Part shown: one piece after another, positions 51,301-64,000 of the stretch | How the letters are laid out: every line of letters starts with the position of its first letter | Numbering within the stretch: position 1 is the stretch's first letter | Notes under the pieces: generated by a model | What the model was told of the DNA's origin: nothing | The model's database searches: none | The model's input: the letters and a program-made list of their open reading frames with translations, nothing else | NCBI GenBank assembly: GCA_021442155.1 | Contig: JAKCPB010000331.1 | Coordinates: 1 to 64,000, forward strand | Source: Cymbidium sinense | Lineage: Eukaryota; Streptophyta; Magnoliopsida; Asparagales; Orchidaceae | DNA: 64,000 nucleotides | Reading direction: 5' to 3' | Made by a program: the position numbers and the translations under genes

Positions 51301-53404
51301 CCTCAATTAGAATAAAATTACGCTAGAATAAGAAAAAGCACTTCCAATGGATCTCATCCCTTATAATAAGAATATTCTAATGAATAGAATCAAAAATTCT
51401 TTTGTTCAGAAACTTAAGCCTTCAATAAAATACTGGTTATATTCATAAATAGAAAGATTTAGACATTAGTTAATGAATCATGATAAGAATTTCCATATGC
51501 ATATGTATCAAGAAAGAAAGATTTTCTTATTATTCCGTTTTATTCTTTTTTTTATTTTTTATTATATTATCATATTGCATTCTATTTGTCTTGTTGTTCC
51601 TTTTCTTCTTTCTCAAAATAAAAAAAAAGAAAAGAAAATAATAATAACTAATAAAAAATCAAAAGGAACAAGGATAATAATAAGAAACTGAGAAATTTTT
51701 GGTTCCCGAATATCTAACGATCTATTAATTTCTTATAATGCATTTTATTTTTCTTTGACAAATAAGTCAATAATCTTGGTTTTCCCTTCGTAGACCCTTT
51801 GCGATAAAAAATCTCTTTGTGCAATTGTAAATATGAAGTAAGTCTCCTATCTTATTGGTGAAATGGGATACTTGAAATTCAACAGACCACTATTTTCTTC
51901 TTTTTCTTCTTGTGTAATAAGCGAGATCAATGATTTTTGACCATAAATTAAAGTTTCTATTTTTCTTTTCTTTGAATTTTACCGATCGGGAAAAATAATA
52001 ATATTTCTTAGGCTTATTTTTTATCTAGTATACATCAAAATTGTATTTTATTCATATACTACTTTGTTTTTATTTATGTGGTTTATGTTTTGTATATTTG
52101 ATCCAAATATACAAAACATATATGTATTCAGAACTAGAACAATTTATTTTTTACTTAAAAGGATTCCGCTCTTCCTAGTGAAAATTGATACACTATGAAA
52201 TTAGTATCATGTATTAGAATATTACACATGTATATGTTTTGGCTTTTATCTACCTAATAAATTAATCCACTATAAATCTTTTTCATTTTCATTGGGATTG
52301 AATTCATTCTGAATTGTGAATACATATGTATTCTTGACATACTAAACGACCATAATTGGTATCAAACCAATAGCGATTCATACAATTACATCTTCTCGAT
52401 AATTGGGCCAAAGAAACAATTTGAATTTAATGAGATTTTTCTATATTAATATGTTTGTTCTCATTGAAAAATTTCCCACATTTTCTTATTTTGTTTTCGT
52501 AAATCTTGGACTTCTATCCACAACATTAAAATTTGGCAAATTGAAACAAATTGAATTGAAATTCTCTACGTCGGGAGATAGAATATTTTCGTGAATAAGT
52601 AAATCATAATGATTTTTGTCTCCACTCAAAAATATGTTCTGTGTCGTGCAATGGATTTTTCAACCTCCTTTTATCAATATATATTTTTTTGTGTATTTTG
52701 GATTTGTTTGGTGTTTCTTATTATCAACCAATGAAATATCCATAGTTTGATATATATAATAGATTTTCCGTTCCTTAGTATAGATAGACAAATTGGTTCA
52801 ATAATAAATATTCCCTTTCTTATCAATTCGCAAGAACTAGGTCCTTTTTATCGGCATTTCATCTAGATTTATTTCACCTCTTTGAATCGAAGATATAGAT
52901 ATCCTTTGGATTTATCAGTCTAAGTAGGAGACAATATACTGATATTTTTCATTATTTTATTATTCAAGGGATCATTACATCTTAGTTGAAAAGGAAATAT
53001 TTTTCAAAAAAAGAATCTAGTTCCGTTTCATTCTTGCTCTTATATTGTTTTATATCCTTTTTTAGTTTGAATCTTGCGTAATCTTCTTCAACCTTGGAAT
53101 TTCCTAATTCAAGATCTTTTTTTTTTATATGATTTCTTTGGATTTACGTTAATATTTTTTCTTGTTTCATTTATAGAAAATGAAAAAAGTGATTTGATGG
53201 GATGATCCAAGGTTGAATCTTATATACATGAAAAAGTAGTACAAATTCGGGAAGAACCAAGTTTCTAGATTAGATATAGTATCATGATTTGATGTAGTAT
53301 GATAGAACCTTTTTTGATTGCATGGGAATGAAAAAAAAAAAAAGAAATGTGGATATTGATCCTTTTGTTCTTCTACCGTTAACCATCGTCTGTTATGGAG
53401 TATT
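51301..53404. other. 2.1-kb AT-rich region without an identified gene
   Basis: This lies between the ndhA intron remnant and rps14. The first 200 bases or so may still be ndhA intron. I could not recognise ndhA exon 1, ndhH, psaB or any other plastid gene. Short open stretches (such as 51473-51691 and 52403-52594) are strongly AT-biased and resemble no family I know. A 17-bp hairpin lies at 52084-52120. A rearrangement junction must lie inside. Confidence 0.6.
52084..52120. repeat. Perfect 17-bp stem, 3-base loop hairpin
   Basis: TATGTTTTGTATATTTG (52084-52100) and its exact reverse complement (52104-52120) flank the loop ATC. It lies in the unassigned spacer, so it could be a transcript end of a missing gene or a rearrangement-associated inverted repeat. 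Confidence 0.85.
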
Positions 53405-53627
53405 CATCGATCCTTAAAAAGAAATAAGCAAAGTTCCGGAACAATGGAAAATTCATGGAAAATTGCAATCCCCACCACGTAATAGTGCGCCTATACGTCT
53501 TCATCGACGTTGTTTTTTCACCGGAAGACCTAGAGCGAACTATCGAGACTTTGGACTATCTGGACACATACTTCGAGAAATGTTTCATGCATGTTTGTTA
53601 CCTGGCGCAACAAGATCAAGTTGGTAA
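53405..53627 (+). pseudogene. rps14: rps14 (plastid ribosomal protein S14), 5' end lost, frame-disrupted
   Basis: The recognisable part starts at HRSLKKEISKVP and runs through [15 protein letters not shown] shifted sequence matching [24 protein letters not shown], then [21 protein letters not shown] and GATRSSW-stop (TAA at 53625). About 70 bases of the 5' end are not recognisable. psaB, which normally precedes rps14, is absent. Confidence 0.9.
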
Positions 53628-53790
53628 GGATAAAATCTTGTTTCTTATTTGGATAGATCTCTATGATCTATAGAATAGAAAGAATAGAAGGGGCCCCTTT
53701 GCCATTTTGTATAAATAGACTATTCTATTTGTATAGATATGGTAGAGGGCATATCAATCTTTCTTCGTCCATCAGTCCCCAGTTGTTCAA

Positions 53791-53862
53791 CGCGGGTAGA
53801 GCAGTTTGGTAGCTCGCAAGGCTCATAACCTTGAGGTCACGGGTTCAAATCCTGTCTCTTCA
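53791..53862 (+). tRNA. trnfM-CAU: tRNA-fMet (CAU)
   Basis: CGCGG-GTAGAGCAGTTTGG, the anticodon CAT at 53824-53826 in GGCTCATAACC, and the T arm GGGTTCAAATCC are present. One base is lost after CGCGG, and the 3' acceptor strand reads CTCTTCA instead of CTCCGCA. It lies beside rps14 as usual. Confidence 0.93.
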
Positions 53863-53969
53863 ATATTTTTGCTAAATCCCCTTTATTTTGTATTTGTAGT
53901 AATTAATTACTATTAATTAATTTTTTGTTGGGAGGAAAAAAGGTGAAGCGGAAGATACTACTATAATTC

Positions 53970-53999
53970 ACTACTATGTGTACTAGTATACATAGTAGT
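53970..53999. repeat. 30-bp near-perfect palindrome
   Basis: ACTACTATGTGTACT is followed by AGTATACATAGTAGT, self-complementary except one symmetric G/T mismatch. It is in the trnfM-trnG spacer. Confidence 0.8.
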
Positions 54000-54045
54000 C
54001 AACTATACCGACGGAATCTTTTTATAGTACATTAGTTCATCATGG

Positions 54046-54113
54046 GCGGATAGCGAATCGAACCCGCATCTTCTCCTTGGCAAAGAGAAATTTTACCATT
54101 CGACCATATCCGC
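54046..54113 (-). tRNA. trnG-GCC: tRNA-Gly (GCC)
   Basis: The minus strand reads GCGGATATGGTCGAATGG, then TTTGCCAAGG with anticodon GCC, then GGGTTCGATTC and GCTATCCGC. About three bases are missing from the T stem (CCC). This is the normal position between trnfM and psbZ. Confidence 0.93.
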
Positions 54114-54371
54114 ATTTTCTTTGTTCCTGATACGTACGCATATGTCCACACATATATGACATATATGATATATCATATATGCGTCTGGATCATATTTGTG
54201 CAGGGTATAATAAGTAAATTAAGATTCCAATTAAGATCAGATTCTTAATTATCTATATTCAATTCATAACAATGAAATTTCATTTTGTTGAACTCAGATG
54301 AAATCTGAGTGTGTCTCTAATTTGAATTTCTTAGAAGGATTGTAATTTTTGGATCGAAATACCAAAGAAGT

Positions 54372-54558
<187 letters not shown>

Positions 54559-54785
54559 GTTTGTAATCCTCCAAACTACCAACAAATGAACTATACCATT
54601 GGATCCCTCGCTTAGTAAAATTGTAAAAATGCATCATGAAGGGATTTGACATGAATGAATTGATTCATTAGAACTTATTACCGCTTTCTTTTTTTTTTAT
54701 TCGGACATGGAGTCGAGCAGATAGTTAATGTATCATCTCATAGGGTCATGTTCTATTCGTAGGAAGAAAATAGAGATTCTATTTG

Positions 54786-54877
54786 GGAGAGATGGCTGAG
54801 TGGTTGATAGCCCCGGTCTTGAAAACCGGTATAGTTCTTAACAAGTAACTATCGAGGGTTCGAATCCCCCTCTCTCC
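54786..54877 (+). tRNA. trnS-UGA: tRNA-Ser (UGA)
   Basis: GGAGAGATGGCTGAGTGG, the anticodon TGA at 54820-54822, a long variable arm and GGGTTCGAATCCCCCTCTCTCC are present with a closed acceptor stem. It is close to intact. It faces psbC and psbZ as in standard plastomes. Confidence 0.95.
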
Positions 54878-55008
54878 TTTGCTTACTTAAGAAATTCTTC
54901 TTTACTCGTTTGGACTGGCCCCTGTGATAAAGGGAATGGGGCTATCTCTTAGCCGAGCCATACAAAAGAACAATAGACAATAGATTTATAGATATAAATA
55001 AGAAAATC

Positions 55009-58296
<3,288 letters not shown>

Positions 58297-58368
58297 AGCC
58301 CTTTATCGGATTTGAACCGATGACTTACGCCTTACCATGGCGTTACTCTACCACTGAGTTAAAAGGGC
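58297..58368 (-). tRNA. trnT-GGU: tRNA-Thr (GGU), intact
   Basis: All 72 bases are present. GCCCTTT pairs with AAAGGGC in the acceptor stem, the D arm AACTCAGTGG is complete, the anticodon GGT (58334-58336) lies in CATGGTAAG, and the T arm GGTTCAAATCC is intact. This is one of the few undamaged genes. Its orientation relative to psbD is standard. Confidence 0.96.
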
Positions 58369-59475
58369 CTTTTCTTTTTCAATTCATGAATTAAGCATCT
58401 TCATCTTCCATTGTGATTCTATTGTATATGCATATATAGAATAATGGAACAATCAGTTTTATTTATAGAGGAAGTGGGTAAGATTCATATTTTGGTAAGA
58501 AAAAAAAAAAGAAATGCATTGAATTGTTTCAAAGTTAATCCTACTTGCTTTGTTGACTTTTCCATCAGAACAAGATTCACTTGACTGATATATATTCGAC
58601 ATATATTCAAGATCTTTTCTTGAATCATGTGATGGGGATTAACTGAACCAAATTCTTTTAAAAAGAAGATGTTTAAATCCTTTTTTGCTTAGTGTGAGAT
58701 AGCGATAGGCATAACTCATCTGAACGCTGAACGAAGCAATGAGTTCAAATTGAAGAAAAGAAATGAGAGTTTGACTCTTTTTTCTGTCGGATTAATAACT
58801 CCCTAAGCTGAAGGGATCTTATACTTTGTTTCGTTTTCGTTATATTTCATTATTGAACAAAATTAGAATTCTACTTTCTTTTCTTATTATTACACTGAAT
58901 ATTACCTTATACTTTAATAACGATACATAAATATTTTTTTTATAAGACTTTCTCACGTATACTTTCATATATGAAATATACTTTCATTTTACTAAATTAG
59001 TAACTCATATGAAATATGAATATTAGTTATATTAAAATATGCAATATGAATATGACTTTACCTTTACTTTAATATTTCATATTACTATAATATAAATAGA
59101 ATATTTATATACTATACTACTACTTTATTTCTTTATTTACATTGACTTTATTTAACTTTCTTTAAATTACTTCAATATGAATCTAATTTCCATTATTGAA
59201 ATGGGATTTTTTTTGAATTTGAATCTATTTTTATTGAATAGATTTTCATCTCATTTCATCTATAATATCATAGAATCTACATATAATATATAGTATCATC
59301 TCTATCTATATATAGTTCTATAGTTCTAGGATAGTAGAATATTTATGGGAGTATGGGATAGCTCATTCATGAACGAACCATCAAATCCAAAGAATTCTAT
59401 GGGATCATAACATAAAAGTAGTAAAGATTCCTCGGATCTAGTCATACATTTGATTCTAATTTGATATTTTATATA
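58369..59475. other. trnT-trnE spacer
   Basis: About 1.1 kb and very AT-rich, especially 58860-59330. No gene is seen. Confidence 0.65.
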
Positions 59476-59504
59476 TTGACAATGACAAAAACTACTCATA
59501 CTAT
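59476..59504 (+). promoter_or_regulatory. Bacterial-type (PEP) promoter upstream of trnE
   Basis: A -35 box TTGACA (59476-59481), a spacer of exactly 17 bases and a -10 box TACTAT (59499-59504) lie about 26 bases before the trnE 5' end. A promoter here drives the trnE-trnY-trnD unit in other angiosperm plastids. Both boxes are undamaged. Confidence 0.8.
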
Positions 59505-59530
59505 TGTCATAGTATGATGATGTCGGGCAT

Positions 59531-59599
59531 GCCCTCATCGTCTAGTGGTTCAGGACATCTCTCTTTCAAGGAGGCAACGATTCGACTTCCCAGGGGGTA
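59531..59599 (+). tRNA. trnE-UUC: tRNA-Glu (UUC)
   Basis: GCCCTCATCGTCTAGTGG, the anticodon arm CTCTCTTTCAAGGAG with UUC, and GATTCGACTTCCC are present. About four bases are lost between the anticodon and T arms (CAACGATTCG against CAGCGGGGATTCG). This tRNA is also the starting substrate for plastid tetrapyrrole synthesis. Confidence 0.93.
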
Positions 59600-59658
59600 G
59601 TGGACTACGAAAGGAAGTAGGTCATGGATTATCAATAAACCTAGAATTTATTCTTCCT

Positions 59659-59736
59659 GGGTCGATGCGGTTAATGGGGACGGACTGTAAATTCGTTGGC
59701 GAGATGTCTACGCTGGTTCAAATCCAGCTCGGCCCA
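59659..59736 (+). tRNA. trnY-GUA: tRNA-Tyr (GUA), D-arm shortened
   Basis: GGGTCGATGCGGTTAATGGG lacks the CCGAGC part of the D arm. The anticodon arm GGACTGTAAATTC with GUA (59687-59689), the long variable arm and GGTTCAAATCCAGCTCGGCC are intact. 78 of 84 bases remain. Confidence 0.93.
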
Positions 59737-59879
59737 GAATTCTCCACATGAATAAGATCTAAAAAATTTGTCCTCTATAAACAGAAATCGGATCTGTATA
59801 AAATAAAGAAAAAGAGTCCATTTTTTCTCATCCATTCTTTTTATTTTCATTTGCAATACGGTAAATACAAGAAAATAAC

Positions 59880-59901
59880 CATAGATTACTAGTAATCTAT
59901 G
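59880..59901. repeat. 22-bp perfect palindrome
   Basis: CATAGATTACT is followed by AGTAATCTATG without a loop, in the trnY-trnD spacer. Confidence 0.88.
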
Positions 59902-60026
59902 CCACTCTCACTAAAGTCCATATCTATGCAAATAAGATATTCCTATAGAATTCGTGTTTCTGTTGCAACACGACAAAGAGAATGCTCTTCTGAAATCATA
60001 AGACTATGTATGCCATGCATATGGCT

Positions 60027-60091
60027 GGGATTGTAGTTCAATCGGTCAGAGCACCCCCCGGAAGCTGCGGGTTCGAGCCCCGTCAGTCCCG
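60027..60091 (+). tRNA. trnD-GUC: tRNA-Asp (GUC), anticodon loop deleted
   Basis: The 5' half GGGATTGTAGTTCAATCGG and the 3' half GGGTTCGAGCCCCGTCAGTC are perfect, with a closed acceptor stem. Between them the anticodon stem-loop, normally CGCCCTGTCAAGGCG, is reduced to CCCCC, removing the GUC anticodon. 65 of 74 bases remain. Confidence 0.93.
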
Positions 60092-61111
60092 ATCTGATGA
60101 ATTGATCAACTCATCTCTCCCTTTTTCGTGAAAGGGAAGACGGGGAACAAAATAGAATCTCTGGGGGAAATCTTTATTTCTTTTGTTTTCGTTTCGCATT
60201 TTTCATCAGACAAGTATGGAAATTTTGATTTATTCTATTATTCTAATAGCACCGATTGGTAAGGGAGAAACATATGTATATTTGTAAAATCGTTACTTCT
60301 TACTAATTATTAGAATCAGACAGATTATATTCAATATTCAGTATTTGAAGAGCGACCATACTTGTCTGATTTTCTTTTCTATTGTTATTTTCGTGATAAA
60401 CGAAATGGAATAGAGTATCCATATTTTGACCAAGAATACAGACACAAATTGTCTTCGTTTATTATAAACAAAAAAATGAACTTCACATAATTATCTCAAC
60501 AGAGTACTTTTCGGGTTTAGATGACCTTCTTTAGTTCCGAACAAACTTTGTTTGTGCATCCGCAATGACTAATTGGAAACAATCTATCTTATTCTCATCC
60601 AAATTGCACACTGCATTTTTTTATGTATGTGTTCTAGTTCCAATTCAAGAAGGAAAGAAGGAGGATACTAATAAAATACCAACCAAGCAACGCCCTTTTT
60701 GAAGGAATCTGTTGGAATATTCTATTTTTGATACTTCATCCGTCCTTTTCTTATTTCCATCTCATTTCTACTACTGTTTCTTTTTTGTATTTGCATATTG
60801 TATGACCTATAGAATATTGGACATATGATTATATACCTCATAATTCTATGTAGATTTTATCTACTTTTCTATTTTATATATAAGATATAAGTAAAATAAG
60901 TAAAGGAATAAGAATGAATAATTGGATAAGTGTACAAGAAAAGAATAGGTGATAGAAAAGGAAAAGTGGAAAAGCGGGAAAATGAGATGGGATTTCTGAT
61001 ACAATAACAATAAAGAATCCTATTTTGACTCTGCACCATTGATTCCACTATGATTATAAATCAATAATGGAAAAATTCCTTCATTTCATAGAGATAGGGG
61101 ACATCATTTGC
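60092..61111. other. trnD-petN spacer with one end of the petN-psbM inversion
   Basis: About 1 kb, AT-rich, with no gene seen. In the usual order psbM, not petN, would be next to trnD, so an inversion breakpoint lies here. Confidence 0.65.
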
Positions 61112-61199
61112 ATGGATATAGTAAGTCTGCTTGGCTGCTTTAATGGTAGTGTTTACATTTTCTCTTTCACTTGTAGTATGGGGAAGGAGTGGGCTTTAG
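61112..61199 (+). pseudogene. petN: petN (cytochrome b6f subunit VIII), two single-base deletions
   Basis: A single-helix b6f subunit. It begins MDIVSL, then two one-base losses (in CTCGC and TTGGG of the family sequence) shift the frame. The rest matches AALMVVFTFSLSLVVWGRSG then L-stop, with TAG at 61197. It is 88 bases long against 90. Its orientation relative to trnD and trnC is opposite to the usual one. Confidence 0.94.
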
Positions 61200-61946
61200 A
61201 ACTAGGAAGATTACTAATTTAGTACTTTACTGAAAAATCTATTTGTATCAATTGTAATCGTTTTGCGAAAGCTTAAAAAAACTTGACTTACTTTAGTTTA
61301 TCTATATTTAGATATTATTTTTTAGATATATTACTAGTATTAGATTTCTATTAGATTTCTAATTAATCCTCTATTAAATAATTAAAATTAAATAATTTTA
61401 AATAATTAAATAGTCTTCTTTTATTATTTTATTATTATTTATTATTAGATATTATCTAATATTATTCTAATATTCTTAGATTTCTATAATTCTCTAATAT
61501 ATGATATGTATATTATATGGTATTTATATGGTATATAGTATATGCTGTACTCTTCTTCCTACATTAATTCTTTCGATGGGCCCCGGATCCATAAGCATAA
61601 GAAGAGATATAAAGAATCAGGAATTCAAGAAGTTGGGCTTGCAATTCTTTTGGATTGATCAAAATGTATACAAATGGGTGTAGAGAAAAAATAGAAAATT
61701 CAAGTGTTATTTCATTTTGATGTACGTCTAATATATATTATTACTTAGATATATATATATATTGTCAATTGATCTATATAGAGAAAGCTTCTTATACAAT
61801 ACAATATGTTTTATGTACTATAGAATATATATTCTACACTATCTCAGATACTTGATTCCACATTTCATTTAAGACTTAACTAGAGTTTTAAACCCTTTCA
61901 TTTCTTCAATCATTGATAAAAATGAATAATTCAAGTTTCATTCAAA
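61200..61946. other. petN-psbM spacer
   Basis: About 750 very AT-rich bases between the converging petN and psbM, with TTA and TA runs around 61310-61520 and 61725-61765. No gene is seen. Confidence 0.65.
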
Positions 61947-63021
<1,075 letters not shown>

Positions 63022-63081
63022 GGCGACCAGATTCGAACTGGGGATAAAGGATTTGCAGTCCCCGCCTTACCACATGCCGCC
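63022..63081 (-). tRNA. trnC-GCA: tRNA-Cys (GCA), D-arm deleted
   Basis: The minus strand reads GGCGGCATG-TGGTAAGGCGG, where the family has GGCGACATGGCCGAGTGGTAAGGCGG. Then come ACTGCAAATCC with anticodon GCA and CCCAGTTCGAATCTGG then TCGCC. 60 of 71 bases remain. Confidence 0.9.
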
Positions 63082-63169
63082 AAATTCCATCCAAAATGGA
63101 TAAAGATAAAGAAATTCTATAATTAGAATAATTATATATTATTATATATTATTATATTATATATTATAT

Positions 63170-63175
<6 letters not shown>

Positions 63176-63214
<39 letters not shown>
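63176..63214. repeat. (AT)n microsatellite
   Basis: About 19 uninterrupted AT units, preceded by shorter TATTATATATTA variants from about 63130. Confidence 0.93.
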
Positions 63215-63216
<2 letters not shown>

Positions 63217-63427
63217 TATATATTCTATATTTCTATTTCTATTCCTTTCCTCATTTTGTTTTGATTTAAATTTTTTACTTTCTTAATTTCTTTTCTTTTT
63301 GGATCTTGAATCCCATTGTACTTATCCTTTTCCAAAAGAATTCCTCTTTTTTTGGATCCTTTTCTATCCTATCCTTTTCTTCGATTGATTTTATCTCAAA
63401 CACGCGTCGCTTAAAACTTACCTTCTC

Positions 63428-63472
63428 TTTTCACTTTTCTATAGATTCGATAGATCTATAGAAAAGTGAAAA
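63428..63472. repeat. Perfect 19-bp stem, 7-base loop hairpin
   Basis: TTTTCACTTTTCTATAGAT (63428-63446) and its exact reverse complement (63454-63472) flank the loop TCGATAG. This is the strongest stem-loop in the window. Its position could fit a transcript end, but there is no adjacent gene to assign it to. Confidence 0.9.
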
Positions 63473-64000
63473 ATTCCCGGCAGTCACAGACTGTAAAATG
63501 CAGGGCAATTTAGAATAATTCATTCTTGACTTCATTAACTATTTACTCTTACTTTACTTTGAATTAGCGAATAGCTCTTCATTTTGTATATCCATTTGTA
63601 TTACCTTAATGGTTAATGGATGCAAAATCAATTGATTTACGACTAATCATTATCAATTCTAATTATAAGAAAATATATGGTCATATGTAAACCCCAGAAC
63701 AGAAATTTTTATACGTGAATACCGAACGGTTCTATTTCTTATGCACATATCCCTATAGTACTTGAATATGAATAGAAGATAGACATTATGATAGAGTGCG
63801 ACCTAACCTATGTTGCACCAAGTTCAATTATGATAAAAGATGTGATATACGGATAGCTAGATAGCTATATTGGCATGTACTTCCTAAAGATTACTCCTAT
63901 GACTATATACGTAATACGTATGCAATTCCATTGTATTTTAGAAATTATACGATCAAAAAAGATTTGCAATTCCTTTTTGAACATTCAATTGTGTGCTAAA

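Larger units (their letters stand above)
63082..64000. other. Spacer beyond trnC
   Basis: About 920 bases with no gene seen. In the usual order rpoB would come next on the far side of trnC, and this may be the trnC-rpoB spacer. It contains a long TA run and a strong hairpin. Confidence 0.6.

Noticed and set aside
51473..51691. Possible 72-residue membrane protein
   Set aside because: It is an AT-driven open stretch rich in F, I and K codons with no family resemblance and no ribosome-binding context.
59545..59751. 68-residue open frame on the + strand
   Set aside because: It spans trnE and trnY and is tRNA sequence read as protein.

Overview
The window is two unrelated-looking blocks joined near position 19085. 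Positions 1-19085 are a 19-kb low-complexity array built from T, A and G (C is rare on this strand). Its words are TTAG, TTATTAG and GTTAGTTATTAG, with several long (ATT)n runs. Nothing in it codes: stop codons fill every frame. It has higher-order structure, with one segment of about 3.6 kb present twice in tandem and another of about 5 kb present twice in tandem; the copies differ mainly by small indels.

Positions 19085-64000 are angiosperm plastid DNA. Seed-plant plastid features include group II introns in atpF, clpP (two), petB, ndhA and trnG-UCC, a split rps12 5' exon, and the psbE-F-L-J and psbB-T-N-H-petB clusters. The genes fall into collinear blocks joined in a non-standard order: (1) rpoC1 (3' part)-rpoC2-rps2-atpI-atpH-atpF-atpA-trnR-trnG-trnS(GCU)-psbI-psbK-trnQ; (2) petB-psbH-psbN-psbT-psbB-clpP-rps12 5'-rpl20-rps18-rpl33-psaJ-trnP-trnW-petG-petL-psbE-F-L-J-petA-cemA-ycf4; (3) a copy of psbC on the + strand; (4) ndhI and ndhA exon 2; (5) rps14-trnfM-trnG(GCC)-psbZ-trnS(UGA)-psbC-psbD-trnT-trnE-trnY-trnD, then petN and psbM inverted relative to the usual order, then trnC. 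The psaA/psaB to accD part of the large single-copy region, petD, rps16 and rpoB are not seen.

Almost every protein gene is broken by small indels, mostly deletions, and most genes are shorter than their normal length (about 2-13% for most). Only psbM reads through intact. tRNAs are hit as often as proteins, and two have damaged anticodon loops (trnD, trnW). Damage is lighter from about 54 kb onward. Two explanations fit: an uncorrected, deletion-prone long-read contig of a rearranged, repeat-expanded plastome, or a neutrally decaying plastid insertion in a nuclear or mitochondrial genome. The dominance of indels over C-to-T changes favours the first, but the sequence alone cannot decide. Gene names rest on recognisable protein and tRNA sequence. 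Exact ends of broken genes are placed by comparison with the known ends of each family. I found no new biological system; the unusual items are the repeat array, the gene-sized inverted psbC copy, the petN-psbM inversion, the rpoC2 internal deletion and several perfect palindromes.
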